This document shows positions 33,255 through 44,733 of a stretch of DNA of 64,000 nt, one piece after another. Positions within the stretch are counted from its first letter, which is position 1; the number at the start of each line of letters is the position of its first letter. This DNA comes from Pyxicephalus adspersus (taxonomy: Eukaryota; Chordata; Amphibia; Anura; Pyxicephalidae). The stretch lies in assembly GCF_032062135.1 (NCBI RefSeq), contig NC_092858.1:171143347-171207346 (forward strand), in the 5' to 3' direction. Both the position numbers and the translations under genes were made by a program. A model generated the notes under the pieces. The model had not been told where the DNA came from. It saw only the letters and a list, made by a program, of their open reading frames with translations, and searched no databases.

Positions 33255-33370
33255 GAGAAATACAAGTGGCCAATAAATAGCCCTGACCTGAACCCTACAG
33301 AACACCTTTGGGGTGAATTGGAACCCCAAATGTGAGTCAGGTCTCCTCATTCAACTTAATGAATGGGAAC
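33255..33370 (+). pseudogene. Tc1-type transposase fragment
   Basis: In one frame at about 33268-33335 the sequence reads KWPINSPDLNPTEHLWGELE and then meets a stop. This is the third catalytic region of Tc1-family transposases, whose final Glu is in the HLWxELE block. The remnant stops where the Tigger-like MITE was inserted (33373). It is probably the same lineage as the minus-strand remnants at 44 and 49.5 kb. Confidence 0.78.
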
Positions 33371-33372
33371 TA

Positions 33373-33869
33373 CAGGTAGCCCCCAGGTTAAGGACATCCA
33401 ACATAGGGACAACTCCCAAATATGAAGTGGGTTCCCTGCTCCCTGGTGTGCAGGACAGAGGCTTGAAGGGGGAGGGGGATGGTTTGCATGACTTGCAGAA
33501 GAAATCTTTTTGCTAAACACAGCTGAGGTTGTGGGTGATCGTAGGGGTGTGAGCTCTTCTTCAACATCTTGAAACTTTAATGCCAAGACAAACTCTGCAG
33601 TTGTTTCTTTTTGCATATCAAAGCACAGCTTGGTCCAGAAGGTAATGAATGTCTAGGCTCCGTAAAGATTTTTATTTGCTATGTTTGTGATTAACTCACA
33701 GTGAAGATATTATACAGTAACTGACACCATGCTGCCTAATATTATCTTGAGACAAACATCTGCCCTAATTGCATTTATTAAAATAATGTACCAGTTCTGA
33801 CTTACATACAAATTCAACTTAAGAACAAACCTACAGTCCCTATCTCCTATGTAACCCGGGGACTACTTG
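33373..33869 (+). mobile_element. Tigger/pogo-like MITE, copy 1
   Basis: 497 bp. Starts CAGGTAGCCCCCAGGTTAAG and ends GTAACCCGGGGACTACTTG, flanked on both sides by TA (33371-33372 and 33870-33871), the target preference of Tc1/mariner-superfamily elements. The interior is shared with the copy at 51.6 kb (AACACAGCTGAGGTTGTGGG, AATGAATGTCTAGGCTCC, CAGTAACTGACACCA). No coding capacity. Confidence 0.85.
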
Positions 33870-33975
33870 TATTCCCTAAAGTTAGTTCCTAAATACTGCA
33901 GAAAGCAAAAGTGAACAATTGGTTCCCTTTGTTTTGGAATGGCCATCTTTCAAGCTACAAACCTTTGGTCACATT

Positions 33976-34125
33976 ATTATTATTATTATTATTATTAATA
34001 ATAATATTAACAGTATTTATATAGCGCCATCATATTACACAGCGCTGTACAAAGTCGATAGTCGTGTCACTAACTGTCCCTCAAAGGAGCTCACAATCTA
34101 ATGTCCCTACCTTATAGTGTAATTG
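33976..34125 (-). mobile_element. SINE 3'-tail fragment
   Basis: An (ATT)n tail, then AGTATTTATATAGCGCCATC, CACAGCGCTGTACAAAGTC, TCACTAACTGTCCCTCAAAG and GAGCTCACAATCTAATGTCC. The GAGCTCACAATCTAATGTCC form is the SINE version of the tail and not the LINE version (AGAGCTTACAATCTA). The head is absent. Confidence 0.75.
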
Positions 34126-34165
34126 TACTAGATAAGAGACTCCAATGGTTGTGAAGGAAGGCAAT

Positions 34166-34369
34166 AGCTCTGATTTATTAAAGCTGGGAAAGATATACTA
34201 TCATGAGAGGACCTGGGTAATCCAGCAAACCTGGAATGGATCTGGCCAAGGATTGAAAATATTTGTCAACTAATAGCAAATTATTTATTGCAGGTTTGCT
34301 GGATCACCCAGGTTCTCACATGATAATCTATCTTCCCCAGTCTGGGAGAGCTTTATTAATTCCGGCTCA
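34166..34369 (+). mobile_element. Palindromic MITE, family A
   Basis: CTGATTTATTAAAGCTGGGA at the left and GGGAGAGCTTTATTAATTCC at the right, with CCAGCAAACCTGGAATGGAT and TGCAGGTTTGCTGGATCACC inside. Moderately diverged. Confidence 0.8.
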
Positions 34370-34426
34370 AATGAGTCCCTTGATTCTTTCCTTTTTCTGA
34401 TTATTTAATATAATAACAAAAAATTT

Positions 34427-34561
34427 GGGAGTCTATTTATAAAGCAGGGAATCTGACATTGGTGCAGATTCATTTCTTGCCATTTAAATACATGGAACTG
34501 GAAGATCCAACGGAGAATGTTTGGGGTGAATGTCAGATTCGCTGCCTTATAAATAGACCCC
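34427..34561. mobile_element. Small palindromic MITE (GGGTCTATTTATAAAG type)
   Basis: 135 bp with ends GGGAGTCTATTTATAAAGCA and CCTTATAAATAGACCCC. The inverted similarity continues inward (GAATCTGACATT and AATGTCAGATTC). A TTT on each side could be a 3-bp target duplication, as in PIF/Harbinger elements, but this is weak. Confidence 0.78.
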
Positions 34562-34569
34562 TTTGATAC

Positions 34570-35220
34570 ATAACGCCCAGTCTGCCGTTCTAGTAACTGT
34601 TGTCATACCCAATACCTGCAGAAAACACGATTTTGCATGTTTCCTATGCAATCTATAATAGGTTTAAAGCCTGCTTGAACCCCATGATGATTCTTGGCAC
34701 AATTATTCAATAAAAAGTACATGGGGGGGTAAGGAACAAGAACAAAAATGACGACCAGACGGCGATATTCTGGCTGGAGCTCAGGGCTGAATGGGTGACC
34801 ACATCCAATCTGCCCCTAATCCTAAGGAAAAGAATGTCTGCCACCGGCTGCTTAATTCCTGGGCTGGAGTCTTTTTATTCTGCAGTGTGTCAGAAAAATC
34901 AAAAAGATTATCGCGGTTGCCCAGAAACGAAAAAGGGAGAAGCTGTGCGGGGGAAGGGAGAAGGCAGCGAAAAATATGTTTAAGAAGGAATGTCACCTTT
35001 TATCAGGACAGATCTGCAGCGGAGAGTGGGAGTTATGACATCATAGCGAACATTCACACAACAAGCACACACTTCTGCTGTTAGAAGCGCCATTCAATGC
35101 ACAGAAAAACCAATCAACGCCCTGTAAGCCGGACCAATCGGCTGCTTTAACCCATTCATGACCGTGTGTTCTGAAAATTGATATGGAGCTTAGTCAATAT
35201 AATGTGCAAAAAGAACAAAA
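34570..35220. other. Non-coding DNA; possible conserved segment
   Basis: No repeat was recognised. The part at 34740-35160 has more CpG and no copy elsewhere in the window. The overlapping open frames at about 34791-35084 have no domain. Confidence 0.35.
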
Positions 35221-35221
35221 C

Positions 35222-35396
35222 TGGGAAGAAGGCTTTTTACATTGCTGGCCATTGAGAAGAATGTCACACTTGCACATACGCAATGATTAATTAGCGTCGG
35301 TTGTAGCTGACCTAAAAGGCACAAATTGCTCAATGTTCAAGGAACCGCTAGAAACCTCGGAGCAAAACAATGGGTTCTTGGTTGAGAAACATTGCC
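35222..35396 (+). mobile_element. hAT-like element, family C, right part
   Basis: TTACATTGCTGGCCATTGAG, AAGGCACAAATTGCTCAATG and CTTGGTTGAGAAACATTG form the right half of the family. It is cut exactly where the TTAA element begins. Confidence 0.65.
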
Positions 35397-35765
35397 TTAA
35401 AGGGTACCTAAACTCAGAATTTTCACTTTATATAAAAGGGTAGACAACCCAGGAGGCTCTTGGCTGCTCCTCTGCTCATGCACGAGCATCTGGGCATGCG
35501 CAGAAGGAGCCCTTTTTGCCAAAAGGGAAAGAAATTGCCAATCTCACACATGTGCAAGGTTTTTTCCCATCTAAGTCATCTGATCTCGCACCTGCGTCAG
35601 GTGACTTAGAGAGAAGAACCAGGGAGAACAGAGAAAAAAATTTTGGGGCCTAGTGCGCGGGCCTGAAGACAGGTGCCGGGACGTCACGGGACCCGATGGA
35701 AGAAACCTCATGACCGATTGAAGGTAAGTGTATTTTTTTAGATTTTGGGTTCAATTCCTCTTTAA
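35397..35765. mobile_element. TTAA-flanked MITE, copy 2
   Basis: 369 bp between TTAA sites. The left end is TTAAAGGGTACCTAAACTC and the right end GGGTTCAATTCCTCTTTAA, an inexact inverted repeat. The interior has GGGCATGCGCAGAAGGAGCC and GACTTAGAGAGAAGAACCAG. It shares its interior with the copy at 44.7 kb in the opposite orientation. Kolobok-like is my preferred class. Confidence 0.75.
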
Positions 35766-36095
35766 GCACTGTACAAACCTTAGGTGATTTCCATGACCAA
35801 GCATGACTGTTGGAGGTGTGAACAGCAGGGTGCCACTCGCACTTCTTCCCCCGTGTGTACAGCGCTCGTTCATTCATCTGCCCCCGGAAACAATCTTTCA
35901 TGATCCTCTGACATCCGTCAGCACTCTGTATGAGTCTTTAGTAGTGGAGTGATGATGATTGTTCTGATCATTTGTTTGGCCCGCTTTGTATTTAATTCAA
36001 CAAATCAAAGACCTTGGACTTATTTTTTAGTGGGGGTGCCAGGATTACATAACTTCAATCTTGTGGCAGCTGACAGAATGGCTCAGGAATTTTTA
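35766..36095. other. Non-coding DNA, nothing recognised
   Basis: The open frame from 35949 is not coding: it runs on into the hAT element. Confidence 0.4.
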
Positions 36096-36097
36096 GA

Positions 36098-36740
36098 CCG
36101 GAGTCAAACTCTGACTCGCACTGTAATATTTGGCCCAAGAGAAAATGCCAAATGTCTACTAGAGCTGGCCCGCCGGTGGACATGGCATGCACCACTAATA
36201 CTACAAATCCCAGAATGCTCTGCTGGCGCATCAATCAGGATCCGCAAGTGCCTCCCCCTCTGTTGACTTGTATTAGCAACCTGCTACCAGTCACATCCAG
36301 CCACCCCTCCAAAAATGGTGAAATGAAATGGACATTGATAAACTAGCATCCAAGAAGAGATACCAGGTATCTGGCGTGGACCATCAGAGTAGACCAGAGT
36401 TTAGCAAACTGAGCTTGAATGAAAGTTTTCATTTGTTTATGCTTTTTGTTGTTCTTTTGTTTATGCTTTTTTTATGTTTATGCACTTTTCCTTGCTTCTC
36501 CAAGGCATAAAGTTGAATGGTTGAAATTTCATTAAGGAAAATTGAAGAAAATTATTACGCTTTGCTTGTTCCAGATTCATTTTAGGCAAATTTGTTTCCA
36601 TATGAAAATGTTAATGGTTATAACTGATGAGGAGGAAAAACTTCCTCAATTGTAGATATTTTTTCAATAAATATCAAGGTTGGCCTGCCACTTTGTACAA
36701 ATTAATAATTTTGGCTGTGTATTTGAGTTTGACACCCCTG
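36098..36740. mobile_element. Non-autonomous hAT (Charlie-like) element
   Basis: The right end GAGTTTGACACCCCTG (36725-36740) is an exact hAT-Charlie-type end. The left end, CGGAGTCAAACTCTGACTCG near 36099, is a diverged inverse. Inside, AGAGCTGGCCCGCCGGTGGA and CTACAAATCCCAGAATGCTC lie near the left. The flanking 8-mers no longer match clearly, so it is older than the 19.9 kb copy. Confidence 0.7.
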
Positions 36741-39040
36741 ATCTAGGATAATAGCACCAGGTGGTTTCGTGGTTGGGTGACAGCCGGGGCACGAAAGTTG
36801 CCTGGACTTCAGCTTTAAAGCTTATATCCAAGAATATGAATTTTCAACCACCCACCATTGATATAAAAGAATAAAAAAAAAACAAATCTAAGCCAAAAGC
36901 CCCTTTTTACTAAAATCCATTATAACATGATGAACGGGGCCCCAAGTTTTTGATCTGCTGAACTGTGGAATGGGGGGGGGGTACTTTTTCGGGTTCCAAC
37001 ATCACTTTCTAGGTGACATGGAAACTTCCTATTGGCTAACCAATGACAAGGCTTTGAAGACTGCACTGGCTTGGTGACATGACAAAGAAGGGAACCTGTA
37101 CGTTGGGAATGGGTCCAGATTACTGGAGAATTGGAGGGAAAGGTGCATAAAGTGGGTTCAGTAGTGGCTTCGCTTTAAATTCTAAATGTAATAAATGTAC
37201 TTTCAAGTCTCATCAGAGTTATCACGACACATAAAATTCAAATAGAACTGATCATCTGCCAATGAAGAGATACTGCAATGAATAGCTAGGGGCCATCTTT
37301 ATAAAATAAGACTGCAAATGTGTTTTGTAAAGAGTTACTAGAACATGCAGGTTGCTGTATCGATCACTGCAGATTTGTAGAAGAGAATACAGATGCTGCC
37401 CAGCCTCCCATTAGCTTGTGCCTCAGGCAGGACAGAAGTGATGAAAGGCTGAGAATTTTATCAGTCAGGCATGCAGCTCATTGCCAAGTGTGGAGCGCCC
37501 GGTGCGGTCCCTGAGCTCCTGTCACATTCCCACCTAGAGGAAGAGAAAGAGGGGGCCAGGTCCTGCGCCACTGCCTCTGACTCATCCACAAAACGCGCAG
37601 CAAGTGGGAGATGCCGAGCGGACGGAGGCTTGGAGAGCTTGCAGGCAAAAATCACAATCTTCCGAAAACAGAAGAACATCTTTGGGCGTTTGCAGAACAA
37701 GGAGGGAGTGAAGGCGTCATGCCAAGTACGCAGAGAGGAAATGCAGAATGAAAGATGCAAAAGCCAATGTGTGGGTTTATACTGGGGTAGCAAAGTCATT
37801 TAAACCAATTCACTCAAATTTACATTATCACTTACATTATCACATTTATCACTTAAATTTAAATTATTATTAATAAAACTGTGTTAAATCTTTTATAAAT
37901 GCTATCCTTCTACAGGCACTTTCTCTAAAGAAGGACAAACCTATGCCCATCTCTGCCTGAACTAAAGCCTTGTACAGACGTCTGATGGTCGACAGAGGAT
38001 GTTGTTGGTTATGTGGCTGCTGTGCTTTTCACTGTTCTCCTTGCTGAAAAGAAAAATGTACCTGAGGACCTACAATGCAAGGATCTTTCTGCTTTATCCA
38101 TTATATAGATTTATGCTTCCTCCTGTTGCTTCTCGGATATTAATACACCAGTTTTCTGATTACCAGTAAACAAGGGTGAAGCTCTGACATGTGTAAGCAT
38201 ATCCCAAGCTCCTATATCAAAATGGCCACCTCCACACATATTAATAATCATTCAGTAAAGAAGAATTCTGCAGCAGGGAGACCATAGGCACTACTAGTCC
38301 TTTGCCCTTTTTGGACACAGCTTTCACAGTACAGGTCCACTTTAGGGTGATCACTTCCCTGTGTATTTCTAAAGAAAACACTACTTTTGTTTGCCCACTA
38401 AGTGGCTCGGAAATGTATGAAACACTCAGTTCTTTGATGGCAACAAAAGCAGCAAACTATGCCAAGGCCAAGTAATTGTAGCTCTGAATTCCTGGCAGGT
38501 TTTCTTAGCAATCTTCGACTTGCAGGATTGTTAATCATCTAAATATAATCACACACATGAATTTGGATTATGAAGCGTTATCGAGTAAAACCTCAAGATT
38601 TGTGCCCCAGCTGTCACCCAGCCTCGAAAACACCAATACCGACGGCCCTCATTGCCATGTGGCCACCTGGTGCCATTGTTCTGAGATTCCAGAGTCATAA
38701 TCCAATTATCTCAGCAGAAAAACAGTAAAGTATGCTAACATCGGCGTGTACAATATATGTAGGAAAATTGTGACTTGCATAGTGACTGCCTACACATGAC
38801 CTCCAAGGTAACTAAATATAGAATAACTTGGCTTTCCATCATATCTAATACTGTAAAGCACGCCAGCTATAATGAATACATCTTACAAAGATTTGCCATA
38901 TGTCAGCAGATATCTAGTCAAATCCAATGAGTGCGAGTCTATCCTTAGTAAATGCATTTGTCTTTACATCTTTACAGCTTAAAGCTTATGGAAGGGAAGC
39001 TTGTGGAAGAGGTAAAACGGATTGGTGGGATCATTAAGTA
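36741..39040. other. Non-coding DNA, mostly unrecognised
   Basis: A G run occurs at about 36972-36980. The open frames at 37320-37803 on both strands (about 110 codons) overlap each other and have no domain. CCTTGTACAGACGTCTGATG near 37969 resembles AGCCTGTACAGATGTGCAAT near 39042, so both may be ends of one small element family. The part at 38500-38790 looks non-repetitive. Confidence 0.4.
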
Positions 39041-39042
39041 AA

Positions 39043-39125
39043 GCCTGTACAGATGTGCAATAATTGTCACTGGAAATGATCTTAGTGATCATTTCTGGTG
39101 ATAAGCTGCACAGACAGAGCTGTTC
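39043..39125. repeat. Short imperfect hairpin
   Basis: CACTGGAAATGATC and GATCATTTCTGGTG (about 39068-39101) are inverse with two mismatches around a short loop, inside a longer imperfect stem (CTGTACAGATGTGCA with TGCACAGACAGAG). Confidence 0.6.
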
Positions 39126-40490
39126 TGTTCTATTTGAAAACAGAAGGAAATTACGAGGCACCCATTGCGTCCTCCCTTAATAGAAGACAAGAGGATACCC
39201 GGAATATCACAGCTTCCTGTGACTGAATAAACTTCCACGTGTCTATGCAGGATTTACGTGATCTCTACCTGGCCAATCAAGATGGCCGAAGATCATATCT
39301 AGGAAGAGAAGAAGAAACAGGTACAGGTGAGTATCCTTGATTTTAGTTCCACTTTACGGGATAGGTGTAGAAATTAGATTAATACAATCCCCAATGACTG
39401 GTCAGAAATATTGCCTGTGGATTTCCTGCAGTTGTTCCATGAAATACTAGCCATGGCCTGTGCTTCACCATTTGTGTGGAGACAGCCAGCTATGTGGAGG
39501 GAGGCTTCCTCATGTCGGAGCCTCCAGCAAGGAGAACATTGAGCAAAACAGTGACCTCGGTGGGCACAGGAGTCCCCCCTACATATCAATGCTATTTTAA
39601 GGAGAAATTCAATTCAAAGCTTAGACACATTTACAAATGTTAGGTTAAAGTTTAGGGACATTGCCTGTTGCCTGCTTGCAAATTTATAATGCAGAACTTT
39701 AGTTCTGTTTTAATTGTTTAACTGCTGCAGATAAAAGTGAAATCCCCTATGCTGACAAACAGGGCCATGATATGCGATAGGACTGTACAAATCTCATATA
39801 TGGATCAACAGATATATAAAATCCTTTGAAAGGTCCAATGGTTGCCTTAAAGGCATTTCACCTATTTGCGTGGATTTCAGCTTTAATACTTCTGCAATAG
39901 AGAGGAAAAAAGTAAGGTCAAAACTGGCTAAAATGCAAAACATGTTCACAAATGTCTATATCAACTGTAAATTTAGATATATGGCTACACATGGGCAACA
40001 AAGTGCACCTGTCATTAAAAATTTTCACAGTGATCCCCCTGCAAATGCCAGTGGCCTGGCTGTGAATGGCTTCCTTTGGTCACTAACCAACAAAAAGCAT
40101 GCAGCAAATAAATGAAATTTCTCTTTAAACTTTAATCAAAAATCATTGTCAACAGAAACTTCGAATTGTAAATGTCTATACTTATGCTGTGTCAGGGACA
40201 TGGAAATTGAAATCAAAGTATCAGCCAGGCAAGGCAAGGTTCAGGCACTTTCCGGCGTAGAGTGACAATGCTCTGTCCCAATGTATCCTTGTGGAGGGTC
40301 TCTCTTTAAGGTGGACATTCCAGATCACACTATGTAGACATTGATGACACTTCTGCCCAACCTCAGAAATGCCATGCAGTTATTAATGGTATGAATATAG
40401 ACAGGTGCATTTAATGCAAAAGATCAGCAGGTGATAAATGCAACAAAGTACGTGAAAAGGCATTTCAATCATAAAATGGAAAGCCATGAA
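39126..40490. other. Non-coding DNA with a TTAA-element fragment
   Basis: At 39265-39357 the words AATCAAGATGGCCGAAGATC and TTTAGTTCCACTTTA match the interior and right end of the TTAA element at 17.9 kb; the left end was not found. The rest has no recognised feature. Confidence 0.45.
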
Positions 40491-40780
40491 AATTCTGAAA
40501 GCCACTGAACACCCCAAGGCTCAGCTAATCATCAAAAGCGCCTTCCGTAATATTGTTAAAGTTTATACTGTATACCACAAAAGAAAATCCCACAAGAGTC
40601 GGCATATATTATTCATAGGAAAAACACAGCTCAAACACCAGCCGCAGCAGGCCTTGATCCGGCAAATGTCTGAGCGCACAGAGAACCACACACAAAGCGT
40701 GTAAATATTGACTAAACCATAACGCGGGAACTGTCTCGTGGCGGTCTGCATACAAAACAACGTTGAAACACCATGCGGGA
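40490..40780. other. Possible conserved non-coding segment
   Basis: Compact sequence with AAAGCGCCTTCCGTAATATT, CAAAGCGTGTAAATATTGAC and CATAACGCGGGAACTGTC, not repeated elsewhere in the window. Several overlapping open frames occur, none with a known domain. Confidence 0.3.
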
Positions 40781-41150
40781 AGACAATGGTGGCCTGAGAC
40801 TGTGCAAAGCAGATTGCCGCTCCTCAAGCTTGCTCCAAATCCCACCGGCTCATTTGGCTCCTGTTCTGTGTAATATTGGTACCGGTGACAAGGCTAATTA
40901 TTATCCACGGACATCACATAATTACAATGCAGAGCAACATAGCTTTTTTTTTTGGCTAAAATAATGATTCATCTGATAAAGCATTTGTCTCCCAGGGAAA
41001 GATGCAGGAAATATATGTACCCAGGTACCTGTCTTCCTTATGGGCAATTTAGAATCGCAAAGTTCTTTTTTTTTTATACTTTTTAATAATGTGGTTTAGC
41101 TTAAAGAAGGACTAGACAAATTTATGTCACCAGGTCACATGAAGACTGGA
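40781..41150. other. Non-coding DNA, nothing recognised
   Basis: T-rich runs at about 40941-40952 and 41066-41076. No gene. Confidence 0.4.
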
Positions 41151-41154
41151 AAGC

Positions 41155-41890
41155 CCTCTAGGTGACCAATGTTCTGCCCTTACCATATCCACCAAGTCTT
41201 GATGTCTCACTTGGGGAGACAGAGCCATTAGGGGGCGCTACGGCTTGCACAGAAGTGGTGTGAGCCCTGAGAAGGGCCAAGGCGCAAAGTCTAAGCAGTA
41301 ACCAGATCTTCTCCAGACCCTCTAGATGTGAGGATGTTACACTGCCGGTTAATGCCAGGTGCAGTCTTTGGGAACACCAGGGTGGGCAGGATGATACAAG
41401 ATACCAAATCACTAAGCAGAAGAATAGTCAAGAAAGGCTGGGGTCGAGGCAGGCAGCAAGCAAGAGAGGTCAGGTCACAAGCCAGGGATCAAATACCAGG
41501 GATCGAGGCAATAGACACCAGTGACACAGCGGCCACCAGACACAGGGAACACAGGAGACACCGGAAGCAACAGGAGGCACAGTGGACAGCCCAGAAATTG
41601 GCTGGGAAACAAGAGACTGGGCCACAGGGGGTTAACACAGGAGCTAAACAGGGGAAGCACTGAATTAGCCAACAGGTGTACAGGAAGTGCTCAGCAGAGC
41701 TAGGGGCTTAGTACTAGTGGAGAAACATTGCACGAACACTAATTGCCGTGTCTGAGCTAGCTAAATAGCCAGGGATGATTAAGAGGCTATTTCCTGATTG
41801 GCCGGAGGGATGAGCGAAACTGATAAAACTTGGAAGAGCACGCCCAGGGTCAGAACTGCCCCATGTGCTTGCGCTTTAGTGAGGAAAAGG
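41155..41890. repeat. Probable interspersed repeat of unknown class
   Basis: Purine-rich, GC-richer than its surroundings, with internal quasi-repeats such as AAGCCAGGGATCAAATACCA followed by GGGATCGAGGCAATAG, and many CAGG words. The style is like long frog repeats that I have seen described only as dispersed sequence. The open frames at 41328-41703 come from this low-stop composition. Confidence 0.45.
41225..41239 (+). promoter_or_regulatory. CTCF-like motif
   Basis: CCATTAGGGGGCGCT matches the CTCF core CCASYAGRKGGCR with one mismatch (T at the S position), and the AGGGGGCGCT part is the most typical portion. Confidence 0.45.
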
Positions 41891-42035
41891 TAAGTGTGAT
41901 ACATGATATCCATGTGATCTGTCAAATAGTGCACCCGGCAATACCCATCACTGTCGTAGGTAGGTAGGTCATGCATACTTTTTAAAAATGTTGTTAGGAG
42001 CAAGATTTCTGATTTATTATTACAACTGTGTAAAC

Positions 42036-42513
42036 TTTAAAGCAAAACTTAACTTAACTTAAAAGTGTAAAACATATGCATTATGTACCTGCCTCTACTT
42101 CTATAGACTGTCAATTCCTGTCATTTCGTTGAGCCAATCAGCTAAACCAGCTCCTCTCTCCTGTCATTTCTCTTTGCTAATCAGGTAAACCGGCTACTCT
42201 CTCCCGTCATTTCATTCAGCTAATTATGTAAGCTGGCTGATACAGATTCTTCTTGTCACAGTGCAGCCAACAAGGATGGGTGCAGCCAAGTTTGGAACAC
42301 GAAGGTCTATGGCCCGGTGGTTGGGGACCCTTGGTTTACTGTACATTCTTGGCACACCATAGAACAAAAATAAATGAAATTCACTGAGCATGAACAGGAA
42401 TTAGGTAATCCCGTCTTGGCCAGTCGAGATGGCCGAAGATCTCGAACCTTGAAGAAGACTTGGCAAAAATGTTGGTGCTGGAGCAATAGGAGGGAAGTTT
42501 TGTTCCGCTTCAA
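42036..42513. mobile_element. TTAA-type MITE, diverged copy 3
   Basis: The left end TTTAAAGCAAAACTTAACTT and right end GTTTTGTTCCGCTTCAA are degenerate forms of the ends at 17.9 kb. GAGATGGCCGAAGATCTCG at about 42427 is the same internal word as in the 39.3 kb fragment. The element contains a short tandem repeat (next entry). Confidence 0.65.
42112..42245 (+). repeat. Three tandem copies of a 43-44 bp unit
   Basis: CCTGTCATTTCGTTGAGCCA, CCTGTCATTTCTCTTTGCTA and CCCGTCATTTCATTCAGCTA each open a unit continuing with an (A)ATCAGCTAAACCAGCTCCTC-like block. Internal to the TTAA element. Confidence 0.8.
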
Positions 42514-42607
42514 CAATGACCTTTCAATGTGAAAGAAATCTTGAACTACTGTAAACTCTTAATTCTTGATAACTAAAAGTGTTTTAATTTTATTATTTTA
42601 TTAACCT

Positions 42608-42895
42608 TTACAATCGATGTTTCTCCACCAGGGTACCATGGAATTTTAAGGTTGCTCCAGAGGTTGCTTGGGGTTTCTTGAGCAATCAGCAGTTTCTGAC
42701 TTCCGGGTCAGTTTAACTGACACCAATGATCTTTTTGGCTACATTCATCCCAATGGCTAGCAATGTAAATGCATTCTTCTCACTGACAACCACACTAATA
42801 TTCTATGAGCTGTGTATATAGTAATTATAGCCCGGGTTCCCTGAAGACCTGGAAGTAATTTCAAGGCATTCCCCATTTTAAAAAGGAGAGGGGAA
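42608..42895 (-). mobile_element. hAT-like element, family C
   Basis: Starts TGTTTCTCCACCAGGGTACC and carries GGTCAGTTTAACTGACACCA, CAATGATCTTTTTGGCTA, GAGCTGTGTATATAGTAATT and CCCGGGTTCCCTGAAGACCT. A nearly full copy. Confidence 0.75.
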
Positions 42896-43098
42896 TAGTA
42901 GCTGGGCCAGCACAGTAAGTAATTTGTGCATTGAGGGAGTGGCCTGTGCTAGGGTACTGACTCTTTGAGATTGAAATCAACTTTGAAAAATTAAATATTT
43001 TAAATATGTTTACCTACAATTTAGTAAGCTAGTGACACTATCTACTTAACCATTTTCTTTACACATAACTATGTTTCAACACACTCTTTAAATGCAAA

Positions 43099-43099
<1 letters not shown>

Positions 43100-43164
<65 letters not shown>

Positions 43165-43306
43165 ATAAAAAGGATTTATACAGAGACAACATATTAGGTA
43201 GCACTGTACAATAAATAGGGGTTGTATAACCCCAAATAAGAGACTGATACAGACAGTGACACAGGAGGAGGAGAGGACCCTGCCCTGAACAGTTTACAAT
43301 CTAAGA
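43100..43306 (-). mobile_element. L2-type LINE 3'-end fragment with long (ATT)n tail
   Basis: A tail of TTATTA units alternating with AATAAT units over about 65 bp, then AAGGATTTATACAGAGACAA, AGCACTGTACAATAAATAGG, GACAGTGACACAGGAGGAGG and a diverged AGTTTACAATCTAAGAG. Confidence 0.85.
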
Positions 43307-43925
43307 GAGCCATGTGTGTGTTTATAGGAGTGATGCGTACATCATGCGTGTCTTGCAGCAGTGTTCAAAAAACAGTGAGGCTTCCAGTTAAGTAACAATG
43401 AAGCAGAAGACTGTGTACATACAGAGCACCAGGAAGAGCTGTCATTTGATGTCTTTTATATAAGCACTATTTACTTATGTGGGCGTCTGGTTTGTTCTGT
43501 TCTCTTTCTTCAACACTTTGCAGGCCCTGCATACAACAGTCAAAGTTTGTCATCGACAGAGTCATGTTTTACAGGCATTGTTTGAAAGTAACATCAGCAA
43601 AACATTTTTGTATTAGGTGAATGAAACTTTAATCACCTTATCAGTATCAGTGGTACAATTGACCCTGTTGCAAAAATAAGCATTAGATAGCTGTAACATG
43701 ATGTCCCGTCAAGAAGATGATGGCCTCCAACTTGCTTTAATGACATTTTGATGGCTTCTTCCAAAGACCACCAAGGCTTTTGCCAAGCTAGCAAACATCT
43801 GCCTATATATAGAAGAAGATAAACTTGTGGCTTTATTTTTGTAGTCACCTGAGCATTATTATATAAAATTGTTGGTCATCCCGTTCCAAAACCAATCCTT
43901 AATAGGGAATTGCCTCTCTCCCTGC
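43307..43925. other. Non-coding DNA, nothing recognised
   Basis: No repeat or gene was recognised. Confidence 0.4.
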
Positions 43926-43929
43926 TTTA

Positions 43930-44365
43930 ACAGTCCCCACCCTTCTAGGAAGCCCTTACAAAAGATTTGTCGACTGTGTCTTTGGGACAGGTTTTGGGAG
44001 ACTGGGAACTTATGTTGGTGAGGAAAAAATCCTCATTTGTGATCAACATTGAAATTCATCACAAAGGTGTCCAAGTAGGGTTGTGGCCAGGACTCTGTGC
44101 AAACCACTCAAGTTTTTCCATTCCAAACTCATCCAACCAAAGGATGGCTTTCTACACAAGAGAACATTCATTTCAAACAGAAAAGGGTCTTCCCCAAGTT
44201 GTTACCACAATGTTGTAGGAACGCTGCCTAAAATGTCTTCAAATGCTGAAGCTGTAGCATTTACAGCACCTTTCACTATAAACTCAAAATTGTTGCAATC
44301 TACATATTTTTGGCCTGGGTTGGGGAGGAGCAATAAAGATTAAGATTGAAGTTCCCCATTAAAAC
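43930..44365 (-). pseudogene. Tc1-type transposase pseudogene
   Basis: On the minus strand, at about 44139 down to 44088, the frame reads WLDEFGMEKLEWFAQSP, the block just before the last catalytic residue of Tc1-family transposases; PTTLWQQLGEDPFLF lies upstream at about 44180-44230 in another frame. The usual HD at the second catalytic site (FxxQHD) is changed to MN, and the PDLNP block has become PGHNP. Several stops and frameshifts are present. Downstream sequence to about 43930 continues the C-terminal region in degraded form. Same lineage as the fragments at 33.3 and 49.5 kb. Confidence 0.72.
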
Positions 44366-44526
44366 TAAGGTTCTGTATCATCATCTAGATAAAGGGGGTC
44401 TTTGTGTTCTCAAAACGTTGGCATATGGAACTTCCATAAAAATAAGAATCGCATTGGCTTTCCTGGTAATGGTTAGTCGATGATTTGATCCTTTGTCAAG
44501 CATGCACCATTCAGCTTCGTTACAGT

Positions 44527-44733
44527 AGTGTTTTTCGGACCTTTTTACCATGGGGAACCCTTGAAAAAAACTTTTAGGTCTTCAGGGAACCCCTCCTATA
44601 ATTCCTATATCCACAGCTCACTGTATACTAGTGTGGTGGTCATTGGGAAGAATTCCTCTTACATTGCTGGCAGATAGGAAGAATGCAAAAGGTTTCAGTT
44701 AAACTGATCTGAGAGGCACAATTTGCTCATTGA
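44527..44733 (+). mobile_element. hAT-like element, family C, left part
   Basis: AGTGTTTTTCGGACCTTTTT, CATGGGGAACCCTTGAAAAA, GGTCTTCAGGGAACCCCTCC, CACAGCTCACTGTATACTAG and GGCACAATTTGCTCATTGA. It ends where a TTAA element begins, as at 35.4 kb. Confidence 0.75.

Noticed and set aside
37461..37803. Opposed open frames of about 110 codons
   Set aside because: Mirror-image frames on both strands with low-complexity residues and no domain.
41155..41890. LTR of a retrotransposon
   Set aside because: No TG...CA ends, primer-binding site or polypurine tract could be identified; kept as an unclassified repeat.
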